Source: HIMB11 sp965657135 (GTDB lineage: Bacteria; Pseudomonadota; Alphaproteobacteria; Rhodobacterales; Rhodobacteraceae). From it: a stretch of 64,000 bases of DNA. Below the pieces are notes generated by a model. The model had not been told where the DNA came from. It saw nothing but the letters and a program-made list of their open reading frames with translations, and did not search any database. Position 1 is the first letter of the stretch. Every line of letters begins with the position of its first letter. Location: NCBI GenBank assembly GCA_965657135.1, contig CBFHNF010000015.1, positions 1 to 64,000 on the forward strand. Direction: 5' to 3'. The position numbers and the translations under genes were made by a program. Of this stretch, positions 8,957 to 17,662 are shown in pieces.

Positions 8957-11407
8957 TTATTCGGCCGCGATATCGGTGCGTGGCAACGCACTGGTCGGAT
9001 CATAGGCCGTATCCCCCAAAATTCGTGCCGCACGTGGTTCACCGGCGATCAAAACGCTGACCTCTTTGCCCGCAACATTTACTTCGGGGCGCACATAGGC
9101 AAAGGCCAAGATTTTGCCAACCGTATGCCCATAGGCAACCGAGGCCGTTGATCCCATCACCATGCCATCCACCATAATCGGTTCACCACCATGGCCATCT
9201 TCGACCCCATCAGGTTCGATTTCCAGATAGGCACAGACCCAACGCATGCCATCGGTGTTCAGGGTTTCATCCTTGCCGATATAATCGTTTTCATTGCGCG
9301 CAAAACGCAAAACATCCGCTTCGGCTAGGGTCACTTCATTTGTGAGTTCCCCTGCCCCTTTAAACGCCTTTTCCATGCGCAACGCGTTCATTGCGAAGCT
9401 GCCATAATCCTGAATGCCATGCGCCTTACCCGCAGCCCACAGCGCATCATAAACAGCCAATGCGCCATCACGCGGTATGTGTAGCTCCCAGCCTAGCTCA
9501 CCCGCATAGGACATGCGGAAGGCCCATAATTTAACACCTGCAACCTCGATTTCTTTGGCTTTCAACCATGGAAACCCAAAGTTTGACAAATCCGCATCGG
9601 TGCAAGCGGCCATGACTGCGCGCGCCTTTGGTCCGTTAATCGCAAGCGCCGACCAATCAGTGGACAGAATGTTCACTGTAACGTTTTCGCCCTTGGTATT
9701 GTGGTTCAAATGATCCACCAAACGCTGTTCAAAAAAGGCCGCACACACAAGGTAATAGCGTCCCTCATCCAGTTTCACGACTGTTGTCTCCAACTCGATC
9801 CGCCCCGCACGGTTGAGCATATGCGTCAGAGCAATACCGCCTACCTTTTTGGGCAATTTGTTGGCAATCAAGCGGTTCAACAAATCCTCGGCATCCGTCC
9901 CTGCGACCTCGACTTTGGTAAAGGCCGATATATCCATGATCCCGACGTTTTCGCGCACTGCACGGCATTCTTCGCCGACGACATCATGCACTTCGTTGCG
10001 CTTGAAACTGTAATAATCCCGTTGCTCGACGCCGTTTTTCGCAAACCATCTGGGGCGTTCGTGACCATAGACCTCTTCATAAACCGCGCCTTTTTCTTTT
10101 AGGCGATCATACAGGGGCGAAGGTTTGATGGGACGTCCCGCCAACCGGTTAAAATGGGGGAACGGAATTTCGTGGCGCAAACAGTAGTCTTCGTGCGCCT
10201 TGGTGACTTGCCAATCTTTGGTTGCGTAATCACCAAAACGACGCGGATCATAATCGCGCATCGAAATGTCCGCGGCCCCATGTACAATCCAACGCGCCAG
10301 TTCACGTGTCAGACCTGGCCCCCAACCGATGCCAATTTGCGTTCCACAGCAACACCAGTAGTTCTGCACACCAGGTGCTGGACCGATCAGTGGGTTTCCA
10401 TCGGGCGGATGCGAAATTGCGCCGTGTACTTCGCGCTGAATACCCAGTTCCGCAAATATCGGCATGCGGTTCAAGGATTCCTCAAGATAAGGCATGACGC
10501 GATCATAATCTGCATCAAACAACCAGTTTTCATAGTCCCATGGACATTCATCGTGCCAAACAGAATTTGAATTTTCTTTTTCATAAATTCCGATCAGTCC
10601 GCGTTTTTGCTCCATGCGGATGTAACCAGAAACTTTGCGGTCATCGCGAATAACGGGCAATTCAGTTTCCAGATCTTGGAATTCAGGCACGTTGTCCGTG
10701 ACGAAATAATGGTGTGTCATCGACGTCATCGGCAATTGTAGCCCAGACCATTCGCCCATTTGCCGTGCATATGTGCCCCCTGCATTCACAACATGTTCAC
10801 AGGTGATCGATCCCTTTTCTGTTTCAACCAACCACTCACCACTTTCCAACTGTGTAATATTGGTTGCGCGTGTATGGCGGAATATGCGCACGCCCAACTG
10901 ACGCGCGCCTGTGGCCATGGCCATTGTCACATTTGTCGGATCGACGTGCCCGTCATCGGGTGTATGCAGCGCGCCAATGACACCCTCAAGGTTATAGTAA
11001 GGATGCAGTTCCGCAATCCGCTTTGGTCCAACCAATTCAATATTGAACCCCAGCGTGCGCCCCACAGACAGGGTGTGTCGCAACCAATCCATTTCATCCT
11101 CGGTATAGGCCAATCGGAAAGAACCACACCCGTGCCAAGTCACCGGTTGCCCCGTTTCCTGTTCCAACGCTCCAGAGTACAGATTAATGTTATAATCCAC
11201 GCACTTACCCAGACTAAAGCTTGAGGTTGAATGTGTGATTTGCCCCGCGGCATGCCACGTTGATCCAGATGTCAATTCGGCCTTTTCCAACAAAACGGTG
11301 TCTTCGCCCCAGCCTTCTTTCCCAAGGTGATACGCAAGACCCACCCCCATTACGCCGCCCCCGACGATGACAACACGTGCATGCGTTGGAAATTCCTTTT
11401 GTGACAT
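8957..11407 (-). CDS. FAD-dependent dimethylglycine/sarcosine dehydrogenase-like protein with C-terminal GcvT domain
   Basis: This 816-residue protein has an N-terminal DAO/FAD domain ('VVIVGGGVMGVGLAYHL', residues 12-28) and 'GSTWHAAGQ' with His52, the residue that binds FAD covalently in dimethylglycine dehydrogenase. A FAO-type linker and a GcvT aminomethyltransferase fold follow from about residue 430 to the end. Such proteins oxidatively demethylate N-methyl amino acids and pass the one-carbon unit to tetrahydrofolate. The ATG at 11407 has AGGA nine bases upstream and gives the normal family start; a longer in-frame reading to 11452 has no ribosome site. It heads the operon with the epimerase and aminotransferase and is divergent from the RpiR regulator. 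Confidence 0.9.
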   Translation of the reverse strand: MSQKEFPTHARVVIVGGGVMGVGLAYHLGKEGWGEDTVLLEKAELTSGSTWHAAGQITHSTSSFSLGKCVDYNINLYSGALEQETGQPVTWHGCGSFRLAYTEDEMDWLRHTLSVGRTLGFNIELVGPKRIAELHPYYNLEGVIGALHTPDDGHVDPTNVTMAMATGARQLGVRIFRHTRATNITQLESGEWLVETEKGSITCEHVVNAGGTYARQMGEWSGLQLPMTSMTHHYFVTDNVPEFQDLETELPVIRDDRKVSGYIRMEQKRGLIGIYEKENSNSVWHDECPWDYENWLFDADYDRVMPYLEESLNRMPIFAELGIQREVHGAISHPPDGNPLIGPAPGVQNYWCCCGTQIGIGWGPGLTRELARWIVHGAADISMRDYDPRRFGDYATKDWQVTKAHEDYCLRHEIPFPHFNRLAGRPIKPSPLYDRLKEKGAVYEEVYGHERPRWFAKNGVEQRDYYSFKRNEVHDVVGEECRAVRENVGIMDISAFTKVEVAGTDAEDLLNRLIANKLPKKVGGIALTHMLNRAGRIELETTVVKLDEGRYYLVCAAFFEQRLVDHLNHNTKGENVTVNILSTDWSALAINGPKARAVMAACTDADLSNFGFPWLKAKEIEVAGVKLWAFRMSYAGELGWELHIPRDGALAVYDALWAAGKAHGIQDYGSFAMNALRMEKAFKGAGELTNEVTLAEADVLRFARNENDYIGKDETLNTDGMRWVCAYLEIEPDGVEDGHGGEPIMVDGMVMGSTASVAYGHTVGKILAFAYVRPEVNVAGKEVSVLIAGEPRAARILGDTAYDPTSALPRTDIAAE

Positions 11408-11456
11408 GAATATGATTCCTGATCCGATTTGATTGATTTCACTAGACATCATATTC
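11408..11456. promoter_or_regulatory. Widely spaced perfect inverted repeat, candidate operator of the RpiR regulator
   Basis: GAATATGAT at 11408-11416 and ATCATATTC at 11448-11456 form a perfect 9-base inverted repeat, with half-site starts 40 bases apart. They lie in the 72-base space between the FAD/GcvT gene and the RpiR gene. A smaller AATTG/CAATT repeat lies at 11461-11479, touching the regulator's start codon. The 40-base spacing, close to four helical turns, would suit a tetrameric SIS-domain regulator. Confidence 0.45.
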
Positions 11457-11479
11457 GTGCAATTGTACCATAGTCAATT

Positions 11480-12388
11480 ATGGATGATACATCTGTACCG
11501 AACCTAGATCTCGACAGCACAGAGGCCATCCTTGCGCGCCTAAGTGCAGAATGGGACGAGCTTACGCCACAGGCGCAAAAGGCCGCGAAATACGTTTTGG
11601 ACAACCCTCAAAACGTTGGTGTCTCGACTGTGCGCGAAATTGCCGAGGCCGCTGACGTCAAACCCAACACGGTGGTGCGCATGGCGCGACAAGCTGGGTT
11701 TGAAGGATATGAGGATTTTCGCGCACCCTTTCGAGAGGCTATTCGCACGGGCACCGTCGATCTAGGCGATCGCGCACGCTGGCTACAAGATATTGCAAAA
11801 TCAGGCGATCTTGGCGGATTATACGCAGATATGGTTGGGGCCGCATTGAAAAATGTTCAGGATAGTTTTGCCAACTTGGATGTTGAAAAGCTCGAGTCCG
11901 CCGCCAAATCCATCTGGCATTCGCGCAATGTTTACACCATGGGTGTTGGGGTTAATCACACGAATGCGCAAAACTTTACCTATTTGGCATCGACCGGGAT
12001 GGTGGGGTTTCACGCCATCCCCAACGCGGGATCAACCGCTGTTGATGATATGGCATGGGCAGATCAACGCGACGTTTTAATTGCCATGACAATGCGTCCT
12101 TATCGACGCGAGGTTGTGGATGCGGTCAATCTGGCCATCAAACAGGGCATGACAGTCATTGCCCTATCCGACAGCCCAGCCAGCCCTATCATTCGCGCCG
12201 CGCAGCACGGGTTTATTGTGGCCGTTGAAACGCCCCAATTTTTCCCGTCATCCGTTGGCACGCTTGCGGTACTTGAAACTTTGCTGAGTTTTGTGATTTC
12301 TGTCGCATCCGAAGAAATCGTTGACCGAGTCGAAACCTTTCACCAACGCAGAACAGATCATGGTTTTTATGAGGAGGATCCTTCATGA
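11480..12388 (+). CDS. MurR/RpiR-family transcriptional regulator
   Basis: The 302-residue protein has an N-terminal RpiR helix-turn-helix (about residues 20-90, with 'STVREIAEAADVKPNTVVRM') and a SIS domain at about 125-265. SIS domains usually bind sugar phosphates, but RpiR members also control amino acid and betaine genes. No Shine-Dalgarno sequence precedes the ATG at 11480, so the mRNA may be leaderless. It overlaps the following Rieske gene by ATGA and is therefore the first gene of the oxygenase operon while facing the FAD/GcvT operon. Dual control of both directions through the intervening inverted repeat is likely. Confidence 0.9.
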   Translation: MDDTSVPNLDLDSTEAILARLSAEWDELTPQAQKAAKYVLDNPQNVGVSTVREIAEAADVKPNTVVRMARQAGFEGYEDFRAPFREAIRTGTVDLGDRARWLQDIAKSGDLGGLYADMVGAALKNVQDSFANLDVEKLESAAKSIWHSRNVYTMGVGVNHTNAQNFTYLASTGMVGFHAIPNAGSTAVDDMAWADQRDVLIAMTMRPYRREVVDAVNLAIKQGMTVIALSDSPASPIIRAAQHGFIVAVETPQFFPSSVGTLAVLETLLSFVISVASEEIVDRVETFHQRRTDHGFYEEDPS

Positions 12389-13467
12389 CATCCACCCCAA
12401 CGCTCTCACTTGCGGCGAAATATTATACCGATCCTGAGGTATTCAAACTGGAAACCAACGGATTACTTGCCCGCTCGTGGCAATTTGCAGGGCACGCTAG
12501 CCAGCTCAAGGAAACTGGCGATTATTTTACATTTGAAATGGCGGGGGAAAGCCTGTTTTGCATTAAGGGGCGCGATGGTGAAATCCGCACTTTTTACAAC
12601 GTCTGTCAACACCGCGCCCATCAGCTGGTCAGTGGCGCAGGACAAACGCGCGTTGTTGTATGCCCCTATCATGCCTGGACCTATGAATTAACGGGAGAGT
12701 TGCGCGCAGGCCCAAACATCAAGGTCGTAGAAGGATTTGATAAATCATCCATCTGCCTAACCTCGGTGCGCACCGAGGTTTTCCTGGGCTTTATCTTTGT
12801 GAATTTAGACAATGATGCAAAACCAATGGATGATTGGTTTCCAAATGTGCGCGCAGAATTAGAAAGCTATGTTCCCCATTGGGACACACTTGCCCCTTTA
12901 GAATGGGTGGAAATTCCAGAAAACTGCAACTGGAAAGTATCGGTTGAAAACTATTCTGAATGCTATCATTGCACTTTAAACCATCCAACGTTTTCGACAG
13001 GTGTTGTGCGCCCAGAAACCTATGACATCCAACCGCAAGGCTACTGTTTGCGTCATACAACAGAATGCAACAGCATGGATGCAATGACCTATGACATCAA
13101 TTCAGGATATGACAAAAACGATCAATATTCCAGTTGGTTCCTCTGGCCGATGTTTAGTTTTCAGGTCTATCCCGGCAATCTATTGAACACCTATCATTGG
13201 CGTGCTGTTGACGCAGACCATGTTATTGTGTGGCGCGGCTGGTATTCTGTTGGCGGCGCAGAAAACGAAATTGTGCGCCAAATGGCAATCCAAGACCGTG
13301 AAACGACCGTCGAAGAGGATATTGGTTTGGTCGAAAGTGTGCAGCGCGGTTTGAAATCGCGAGGCTATGTGCCGGGCCCCTTGGTCGTTGATCCAAATTG
13401 CGGCGTCAACTCTGAACATTCCATTTTACATTTACAACGCTGGATGAAAGAGGCCGTTGATGTTTGA
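12385..13467 (+). CDS. Rieske non-heme iron oxygenase, betaine demethylase-like alpha subunit
   Basis: This 360-residue protein carries a Rieske [2Fe-2S] site, Cys74-x-His76 ('NVCQHRAHQ') and Cys93-x2-His96 ('VVCPYHAWTY'). The mononuclear iron site has His195 and His200 in 'SECYHCTLNHPTF', with an acidic third ligand near 'EEDIGLVES'. The pattern is that of aromatic-ring-hydroxylase alpha subunits, a family that includes glycine betaine monooxygenase (GbcA) and proline-betaine demethylase. Its neighbours are an RpiR regulator, two aldehyde dehydrogenases and an FAD/GcvT demethylase, which favours N-demethylation of a betaine over attack on an aromatic ring. No reductase subunit (GbcB type) is seen nearby, so it must use one encoded elsewhere. 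Confidence 0.88.
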   Translation: MTSTPTLSLAAKYYTDPEVFKLETNGLLARSWQFAGHASQLKETGDYFTFEMAGESLFCIKGRDGEIRTFYNVCQHRAHQLVSGAGQTRVVVCPYHAWTYELTGELRAGPNIKVVEGFDKSSICLTSVRTEVFLGFIFVNLDNDAKPMDDWFPNVRAELESYVPHWDTLAPLEWVEIPENCNWKVSVENYSECYHCTLNHPTFSTGVVRPETYDIQPQGYCLRHTTECNSMDAMTYDINSGYDKNDQYSSWFLWPMFSFQVYPGNLLNTYHWRAVDADHVIVWRGWYSVGGAENEIVRQMAIQDRETTVEEDIGLVESVQRGLKSRGYVPGPLVVDPNCGVNSEHSILHLQRWMKEAVDV

Positions 13468-14911
13468 AATTAAACCTTATTGGCCGAATTATATCGACGG
13501 CGCGTGGGTCGATGGTGGCGCAGGGCGCATTGACGTGATGGATCCTGCCACGGGAAATGTAATCGCGCATCATGCCTTGGCTGATGCAGGCGATGTTGAT
13601 CGCGCTGTTATGGCCGCGCGACGTGTTCATTTATCCGGTGTTTTAAGCGATATGCGCCCAATCGAACGGGGACGCATGGTTCAGGCGATGGGACGGTTTT
13701 TAACCGAACACCGCGAAAGCTTGGCCTATTTGTTATCACGCGAACAGGGCAAACCGATTTGGGAATCCGAAATCGAAATTGATGGGGCTGCGCTTTACTT
13801 CGAATATTACGGGAATCAAGCCAGCACGGTTGAAGGGCGCTCAATCCCTCTTGGATCGGGGTATTTCGATTTCACGCATTATGAACCGTTTGGTGTATCG
13901 GCACAGATTATCCCGTGGAACTACCCACTGGAAATGACGGCGCGATCCCTGTCTGCAGCGCTTGCGACAGGCAATGCTGTTGTCATCAAAACACCTGAAA
14001 TGACCCCTCTAACCAACTACATCTTTGCCGAGGCCGCTGAACATGTTGGCTTCCCGAAGGGAACAGTGAATATCCTATGTGGATTAGGTGCGGATGCGGG
14101 CGCGGCCCTAAGTGCGCATCCAAACGTAAACCAAATCGTCTTTACCGGATCGGTCCCAACAGGTGTTGCCATTGCAACTGCTGCGGCAAAAAATATTGTG
14201 CCATGCGTATTAGAATTGGGCGGAAAATCGGCCGCAATCGTGCACAGTGATGCGGATTTAGAGGCCTTTGAAACGGATCTGCGTTGGGGCATCTATTTTA
14301 ATGCAGGCCAAGTCTGCTCGGCGATGAGCCGCGTGATCGTCCATGAAAGCCGCCATTCCGAATTGATGGAACGCGCAGTTAAGATCGCAACTGACCTAAG
14401 CGTGGCCCCCGGCGAAACCCTGCACACTATGGCAGAGGGCATGGGATCTATGGTCAGCCATGGCCAACGTGACCGCGCATTGAACATGGTGAAACAGGCC
14501 CAAGATGAAGGCGCGCGTTTGGCCACGGGGGGCAGCGCCCCAAATAACGCAGGTGCCTTTTTGAACCCAACTGTCATGGACGTCACCCCTGATATGACCA
14601 TCGCCCGAGAAGAGGTGTTTGGCCCTGTCCTGTCGGTCATGAAATTTTCACAAGATGATGAGGCGATTGAGATCGCAAACAGCACCGAATACGGGCTCGT
14701 CTCGGGTGTCTTTACCACCGATCTGGATCGCGCCAATCGCGCTGCGCAAAAACTGCGCGCGGGTCAGGTATTTGTGAACGAATGGTATGCAGGCGGCGTG
14801 GAGACTCCATTCGGTGGATATGGCAAATCTGGATATGGGCGTGAAAAAGGGCGCGAGGCGCTTTGGAACTATGTCCAAACGAAAAACATCGCGATGAAGA
14901 TTGGAAAATAA
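13460..14911 (+). CDS. NAD-dependent aldehyde dehydrogenase (second copy)
   Basis: This 483-residue ALDH has Asn154 ('IPWNYPLE'), Lys177 ('VVIKTPE'), Glu252 ('VLELGGKSA') and the nucleophile Cys286 ('NAGQVCSAMS'). The ATG at 13460 overlaps the Rieske gene by eight bases; a TTG directly before it also reads in frame. It is only distantly similar to the copy at 794-2284, so it is a separate paralogue rather than a recent duplicate. Within this operon it probably oxidises an aldehyde released after oxygenase attack, perhaps formaldehyde-like or betaine-aldehyde-like; the substrate is inferred. Confidence 0.9.
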   Translation: MFEIKPYWPNYIDGAWVDGGAGRIDVMDPATGNVIAHHALADAGDVDRAVMAARRVHLSGVLSDMRPIERGRMVQAMGRFLTEHRESLAYLLSREQGKPIWESEIEIDGAALYFEYYGNQASTVEGRSIPLGSGYFDFTHYEPFGVSAQIIPWNYPLEMTARSLSAALATGNAVVIKTPEMTPLTNYIFAEAAEHVGFPKGTVNILCGLGADAGAALSAHPNVNQIVFTGSVPTGVAIATAAAKNIVPCVLELGGKSAAIVHSDADLEAFETDLRWGIYFNAGQVCSAMSRVIVHESRHSELMERAVKIATDLSVAPGETLHTMAEGMGSMVSHGQRDRALNMVKQAQDEGARLATGGSAPNNAGAFLNPTVMDVTPDMTIAREEVFGPVLSVMKFSQDDEAIEIANSTEYGLVSGVFTTDLDRANRAAQKLRAGQVFVNEWYAGGVETPFGGYGKSGYGREKGREALWNYVQTKNIAMKIGK

Positions 14912-14912
14912 C

Positions 14913-15293
14913 ATGAGCGTTTTTGACGAAGATCTATTCCTTAAGGGACTTGAACAGCGCAAATCAACCCTTGGGGCCGAGTATGTCCAAAAGAGTTTGG
15001 ACGCCGCAGATGATTTCACCCGCCCCTTCCAAGAGGCGATGACAGCATGGTGTTGGGGCTTTGGCTGGGGGGATGATGTGATTGACGCGAAAACGCGGTC
15101 AATGATGAACCTGTCCATGATTGGCGCCTTAGGTAAAATGAACGAATGGGAATTGCATTGTCAGGGGGCCATTAATAATGGCGTCACACCAGAAGAAATT
15201 CGCGCAATCATTCACGTTATCGCAATTTATTGCGGCGTTCCCCAAGGATTGGAATGTTTCCGCGCAGCGCGCAAAGTGTTGGAAAATCAATAA
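14913..15293 (+). CDS. Carboxymuconolactone decarboxylase (CMD) family protein
   Basis: The 126-residue protein has the CMD fold signature 'GVTPEEIRAIIHVIAIYCGV' followed by 'PQGLECFRAA', as in PcaC-type gamma-carboxymuconolactone decarboxylases. Its single helix motif lacks the CxxC of AhpD peroxidases. The start is the ATG at 14913, preceded by GGAAAA; a TTG further upstream only extends it into the aldehyde dehydrogenase. As the last gene of the operon with Rieske oxygenase and aldehyde dehydrogenase it may act on an acidic ring or lactone intermediate. The true reaction is unknown. Confidence 0.82.
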   Translation: MSVFDEDLFLKGLEQRKSTLGAEYVQKSLDAADDFTRPFQEAMTAWCWGFGWGDDVIDAKTRSMMNLSMIGALGKMNEWELHCQGAINNGVTPEEIRAIIHVIAIYCGVPQGLECFRAARKVLENQ

Positions 15294-15300
15294 ACGTTTT

Positions 15301-15323
15301 GGCCCGCTTGAACGTTGCGGGCC
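15301..15323 (+). terminator. Hairpin after the Rieske/ALDH/CMD operon
   Basis: GGCCCGC (15301-15307) and GCGGGCC (15317-15323) make a perfect 7-base stem with a 9-base loop just past the CMD stop. No T-run follows, so it may be a weak terminator or an mRNA-end stabiliser. Confidence 0.4.
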
Positions 15324-15450
15324 TGAGCACCCTACCCCAAAACACGCCGATACAAATCGTGTCGCGATAAAAGCGGCACTTGGCTTGATTTCGTCGCACA
15401 GCATGGTATTAGCGCGGAAACAAATCAACCCTACTGAAAAGGCCGCTTTG

Positions 15451-17469
15451 ATGGATCTTCAAGCCCTGCGTACTGCAAACCCCGATCATTTTAATAAGGC
15501 AGCAGCCATCCGGACATTAACATTGGATGCAATCGCCGCTGCAAACTCTGGACACTCTGGAATGCCTATGGGGATGGCAGATGTGGCGACAGTGTTGTTT
15601 GAAAAACACATGAAGTTTGACGCGAAAAACCCGACATGGCCAGATCGTGATCGCTTTATCCTGTCTGCAGGTCATGGATCGATGTTGATCTATTCGTTGT
15701 TGCACCTGTGCGGATATGATGATTTCCCAATCGATGAGATTAAGAATTTCCGCCAACTTGGCGCAAAAACCGCAGGACATCCTGAAAACTTCCTTTCAGA
15801 TGCGATCGAAACAACCACTGGACCATTGGGCCAAGGTATATCAAATGCTGTTGGTTTCGCAATGGCCGAGGAAATCCTACGCGCACGTTTTGGCAAAAAG
15901 ATTGTGGATCACTATACTTATGTCATCGCAGGCGACGGATGTTTGATGGAAGGCGTCAGCCAAGAGGCAATTGGCCTTGCTGGCCGTCACGAATTGTCAA
16001 AATTGATCGTCCTTTGGGACGACAATAACATCACCATCGATGGCACTGTTGATCTTGCAGATCGAACAAATCAGGTGATGCGTTTTAAGGCGTCAGGCTG
16101 GCATGTTCAGGAAATTGATGGCCACGATCCTACCGAAATTGATGCGGCACTTGCAGCAGCAAAAAAATCAAAAAAACCATCCATGATTGCATGTAAAACA
16201 CACATCGCGCTTGGGTCTTCTGCTCAGGACACATCCAAGGGCCACGGCGCACTGACGGATGCGCAGTTGATTGCAGATACCAAGGCTGCCTATGGTTGGA
16301 CGGCAGATGCATTCGAAATCCCAGCAGACATCAAAAAGGATTGGGAAATAATCGGATCACGCGGTGCCGCGGATCGCACGGAATGGGACGCACGTTTTGC
16401 AACGCTGTCCAATAACAAACAAAATGAATTCAATCGCGCCTTCGCGCTTGAGGCGCCAAAACGACTCAGCTCTGCGATCCGTGCGTTCAAAAAACAAATC
16501 TCAGAAGAAGCCCCAAAAGTCGCCACACGAAAATCCAGTGAAATGGCGTTGGACGTGATCAATCCTATCATGCAAGAAACGGTTGGTGGCTCTGCGGACC
16601 TATCAGGATCAAACAACACGAAATCCAAGGATATGGAGATCTTTGACACAGACAACCGTGGCGGTCGTTATATTCACTGGGGTATTCGCGAACACGGAAT
16701 GGCGGCTGCGATGAATGGCATGGCGCTGCACGGTGGAATTCGCCCCTATGGTGGGACGTTTATGTGCTTTACCGACTATGCACGCCCCGCGATGCGCTTG
16801 GCCGCATTGATGAAAATGCCAACCGTGTTCGTTATGACGCATGACAGCATCGGTCTGGGTGAAGATGGCCCGACACACCAACCTGTGGAACATCTGGCCA
16901 TCAGTCGTGCAACACCGAACACGTATGTTTTCCGCCCTGCAGATACCGTTGAGACAGCCGAAGCATGGGAATTGGCGCTAACGTCCAAAGAAACACCTTC
17001 GGTTCTATCCCTCACACGTCAGGGCTTACCAACAGTTCGAACAGAGCACAAAATCATAAACCTCAGCGCTAAGGGCGCCTATGTATTGGCCGATTCAGAA
17101 GGCAAACGTCAGGTCATTCTAATCGCCACAGGATCCGAAGTTTCGCTCGCCCTAAAATCGCGTGAAGCGCTACAGGCCCAAGGAATTGGGACACGCGTTG
17201 TTTCAATGCCCTGCATGGAACTATTTGCCCAACAGGATGAAACCTATCGCCGTAAAGTTCTGCCCGCAGGAAACATCGTGCGCATCGGGATCGAAGCGGG
17301 CGTACGCCAAGGTTGGGATCGCTGGTTATTGGGCGAGCGCGGTCGCGAGGCGAAAACAGGTTTCATAGGCATGGACCGTTTCGGCGCATCTGCTCCAGCA
17401 GAAGTCCTGTTCGAAAAATTTGGAATTACAACAGACGCAATCGTCAAAATGGCGAATGAATTATTGTAA
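15451..17469 (+). CDS. tkt: Transketolase
   Basis: This 672-residue enzyme has the family's usual length and sequence. Visible are 'ANSGHSGMPMGMA' at the N-terminus, 'SAGHGSMLIYSLLHL', the thiamine diphosphate site 'GDGCLMEGVSQEA' to 'WDDNNITIDG', and 'DSIGLGEDGPTHQPVEHLA' in the pyrimidine domain. The ATG at 15451 has AAAGG eight bases upstream. The open frame extends 273 bases further, but that part overlaps the CMD gene and looks non-coding. The enzyme transfers two-carbon units in the pentose phosphate pathway. Two GAPDH genes follow, so this is a central carbon locus with its own terminator. Confidence 0.95.
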   Translation: MDLQALRTANPDHFNKAAAIRTLTLDAIAAANSGHSGMPMGMADVATVLFEKHMKFDAKNPTWPDRDRFILSAGHGSMLIYSLLHLCGYDDFPIDEIKNFRQLGAKTAGHPENFLSDAIETTTGPLGQGISNAVGFAMAEEILRARFGKKIVDHYTYVIAGDGCLMEGVSQEAIGLAGRHELSKLIVLWDDNNITIDGTVDLADRTNQVMRFKASGWHVQEIDGHDPTEIDAALAAAKKSKKPSMIACKTHIALGSSAQDTSKGHGALTDAQLIADTKAAYGWTADAFEIPADIKKDWEIIGSRGAADRTEWDARFATLSNNKQNEFNRAFALEAPKRLSSAIRAFKKQISEEAPKVATRKSSEMALDVINPIMQETVGGSADLSGSNNTKSKDMEIFDTDNRGGRYIHWGIREHGMAAAMNGMALHGGIRPYGGTFMCFTDYARPAMRLAALMKMPTVFVMTHDSIGLGEDGPTHQPVEHLAISRATPNTYVFRPADTVETAEAWELALTSKETPSVLSLTRQGLPTVRTEHKIINLSAKGAYVLADSEGKRQVILIATGSEVSLALKSREALQAQGIGTRVVSMPCMELFAQQDETYRRKVLPAGNIVRIGIEAGVRQGWDRWLLGERGREAKTGFIGMDRFGASAPAEVLFEKFGITTDAIVKMANELL

Positions 17470-17490
17470 GCACACATAATCAACCGACTC

Positions 17491-17519
17491 AAAAACCCTG
17501 CTACCAGCGGGGTTTTTTT
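17491..17519 (+). terminator. Rho-independent terminator after tkt
   Basis: A hairpin with arms AAAACCCTGC and GCGGGGTTTT (one mismatch, five-base loop) ends in a run of T and lies 21 bases past the tkt stop. Confidence 0.85.
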
Positions 17520-17548
17520 ATTTGCGTTGTTGAATGTTTGCGAAAACA

Positions 17549-17560
17549 GTTATCGCTAAC
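17549..17560. promoter_or_regulatory. LacI-type operator, upstream of the first gap gene (site 1)
   Basis: GTTATCGCTAAC differs by one base from the perfect palindrome GTTAGCGCTAAC found before the second gap gene. It lies 102 bases before the gap start and just upstream of a possible -10 element CATAAC (17560-17565). LacI-family central-carbon regulators of Alphaproteobacteria bind sites of this general form; the identity of the regulator is inferred. Confidence 0.55.
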
Positions 17561-17567
17561 ATAACAT

Positions 17568-17579
17568 TTTAACGCTAAC
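17568..17579. promoter_or_regulatory. LacI-type operator, upstream of the first gap gene (site 2)
   Basis: TTTAACGCTAAC matches the palindrome GTTAGCGCTAAC at 10 of 12 positions. Its centre is 19 bases from that of site 1, about two helical turns, so paired binding on one face of the DNA is possible. Confidence 0.45.
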
Positions 17580-17662
17580 ATGCTGACTAAATTACGATTT
17601 TTCATTTATCCCATGTCCAAATTGTTCTAAGCCCTGACCCAAGCCAAAGCAGGAGACAGACA

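Noticed and set aside
10154..10570. 138-residue plus-strand open frame inside the FAD/GcvT gene
   Set aside because: It is a shadow of a well-supported gene on the other strand.
15178..15450. N-terminal extension of transketolase of 91 residues
   Set aside because: It overlaps the CMD gene in another frame and does not look like transketolase; the ATG at 15451 fits the family.
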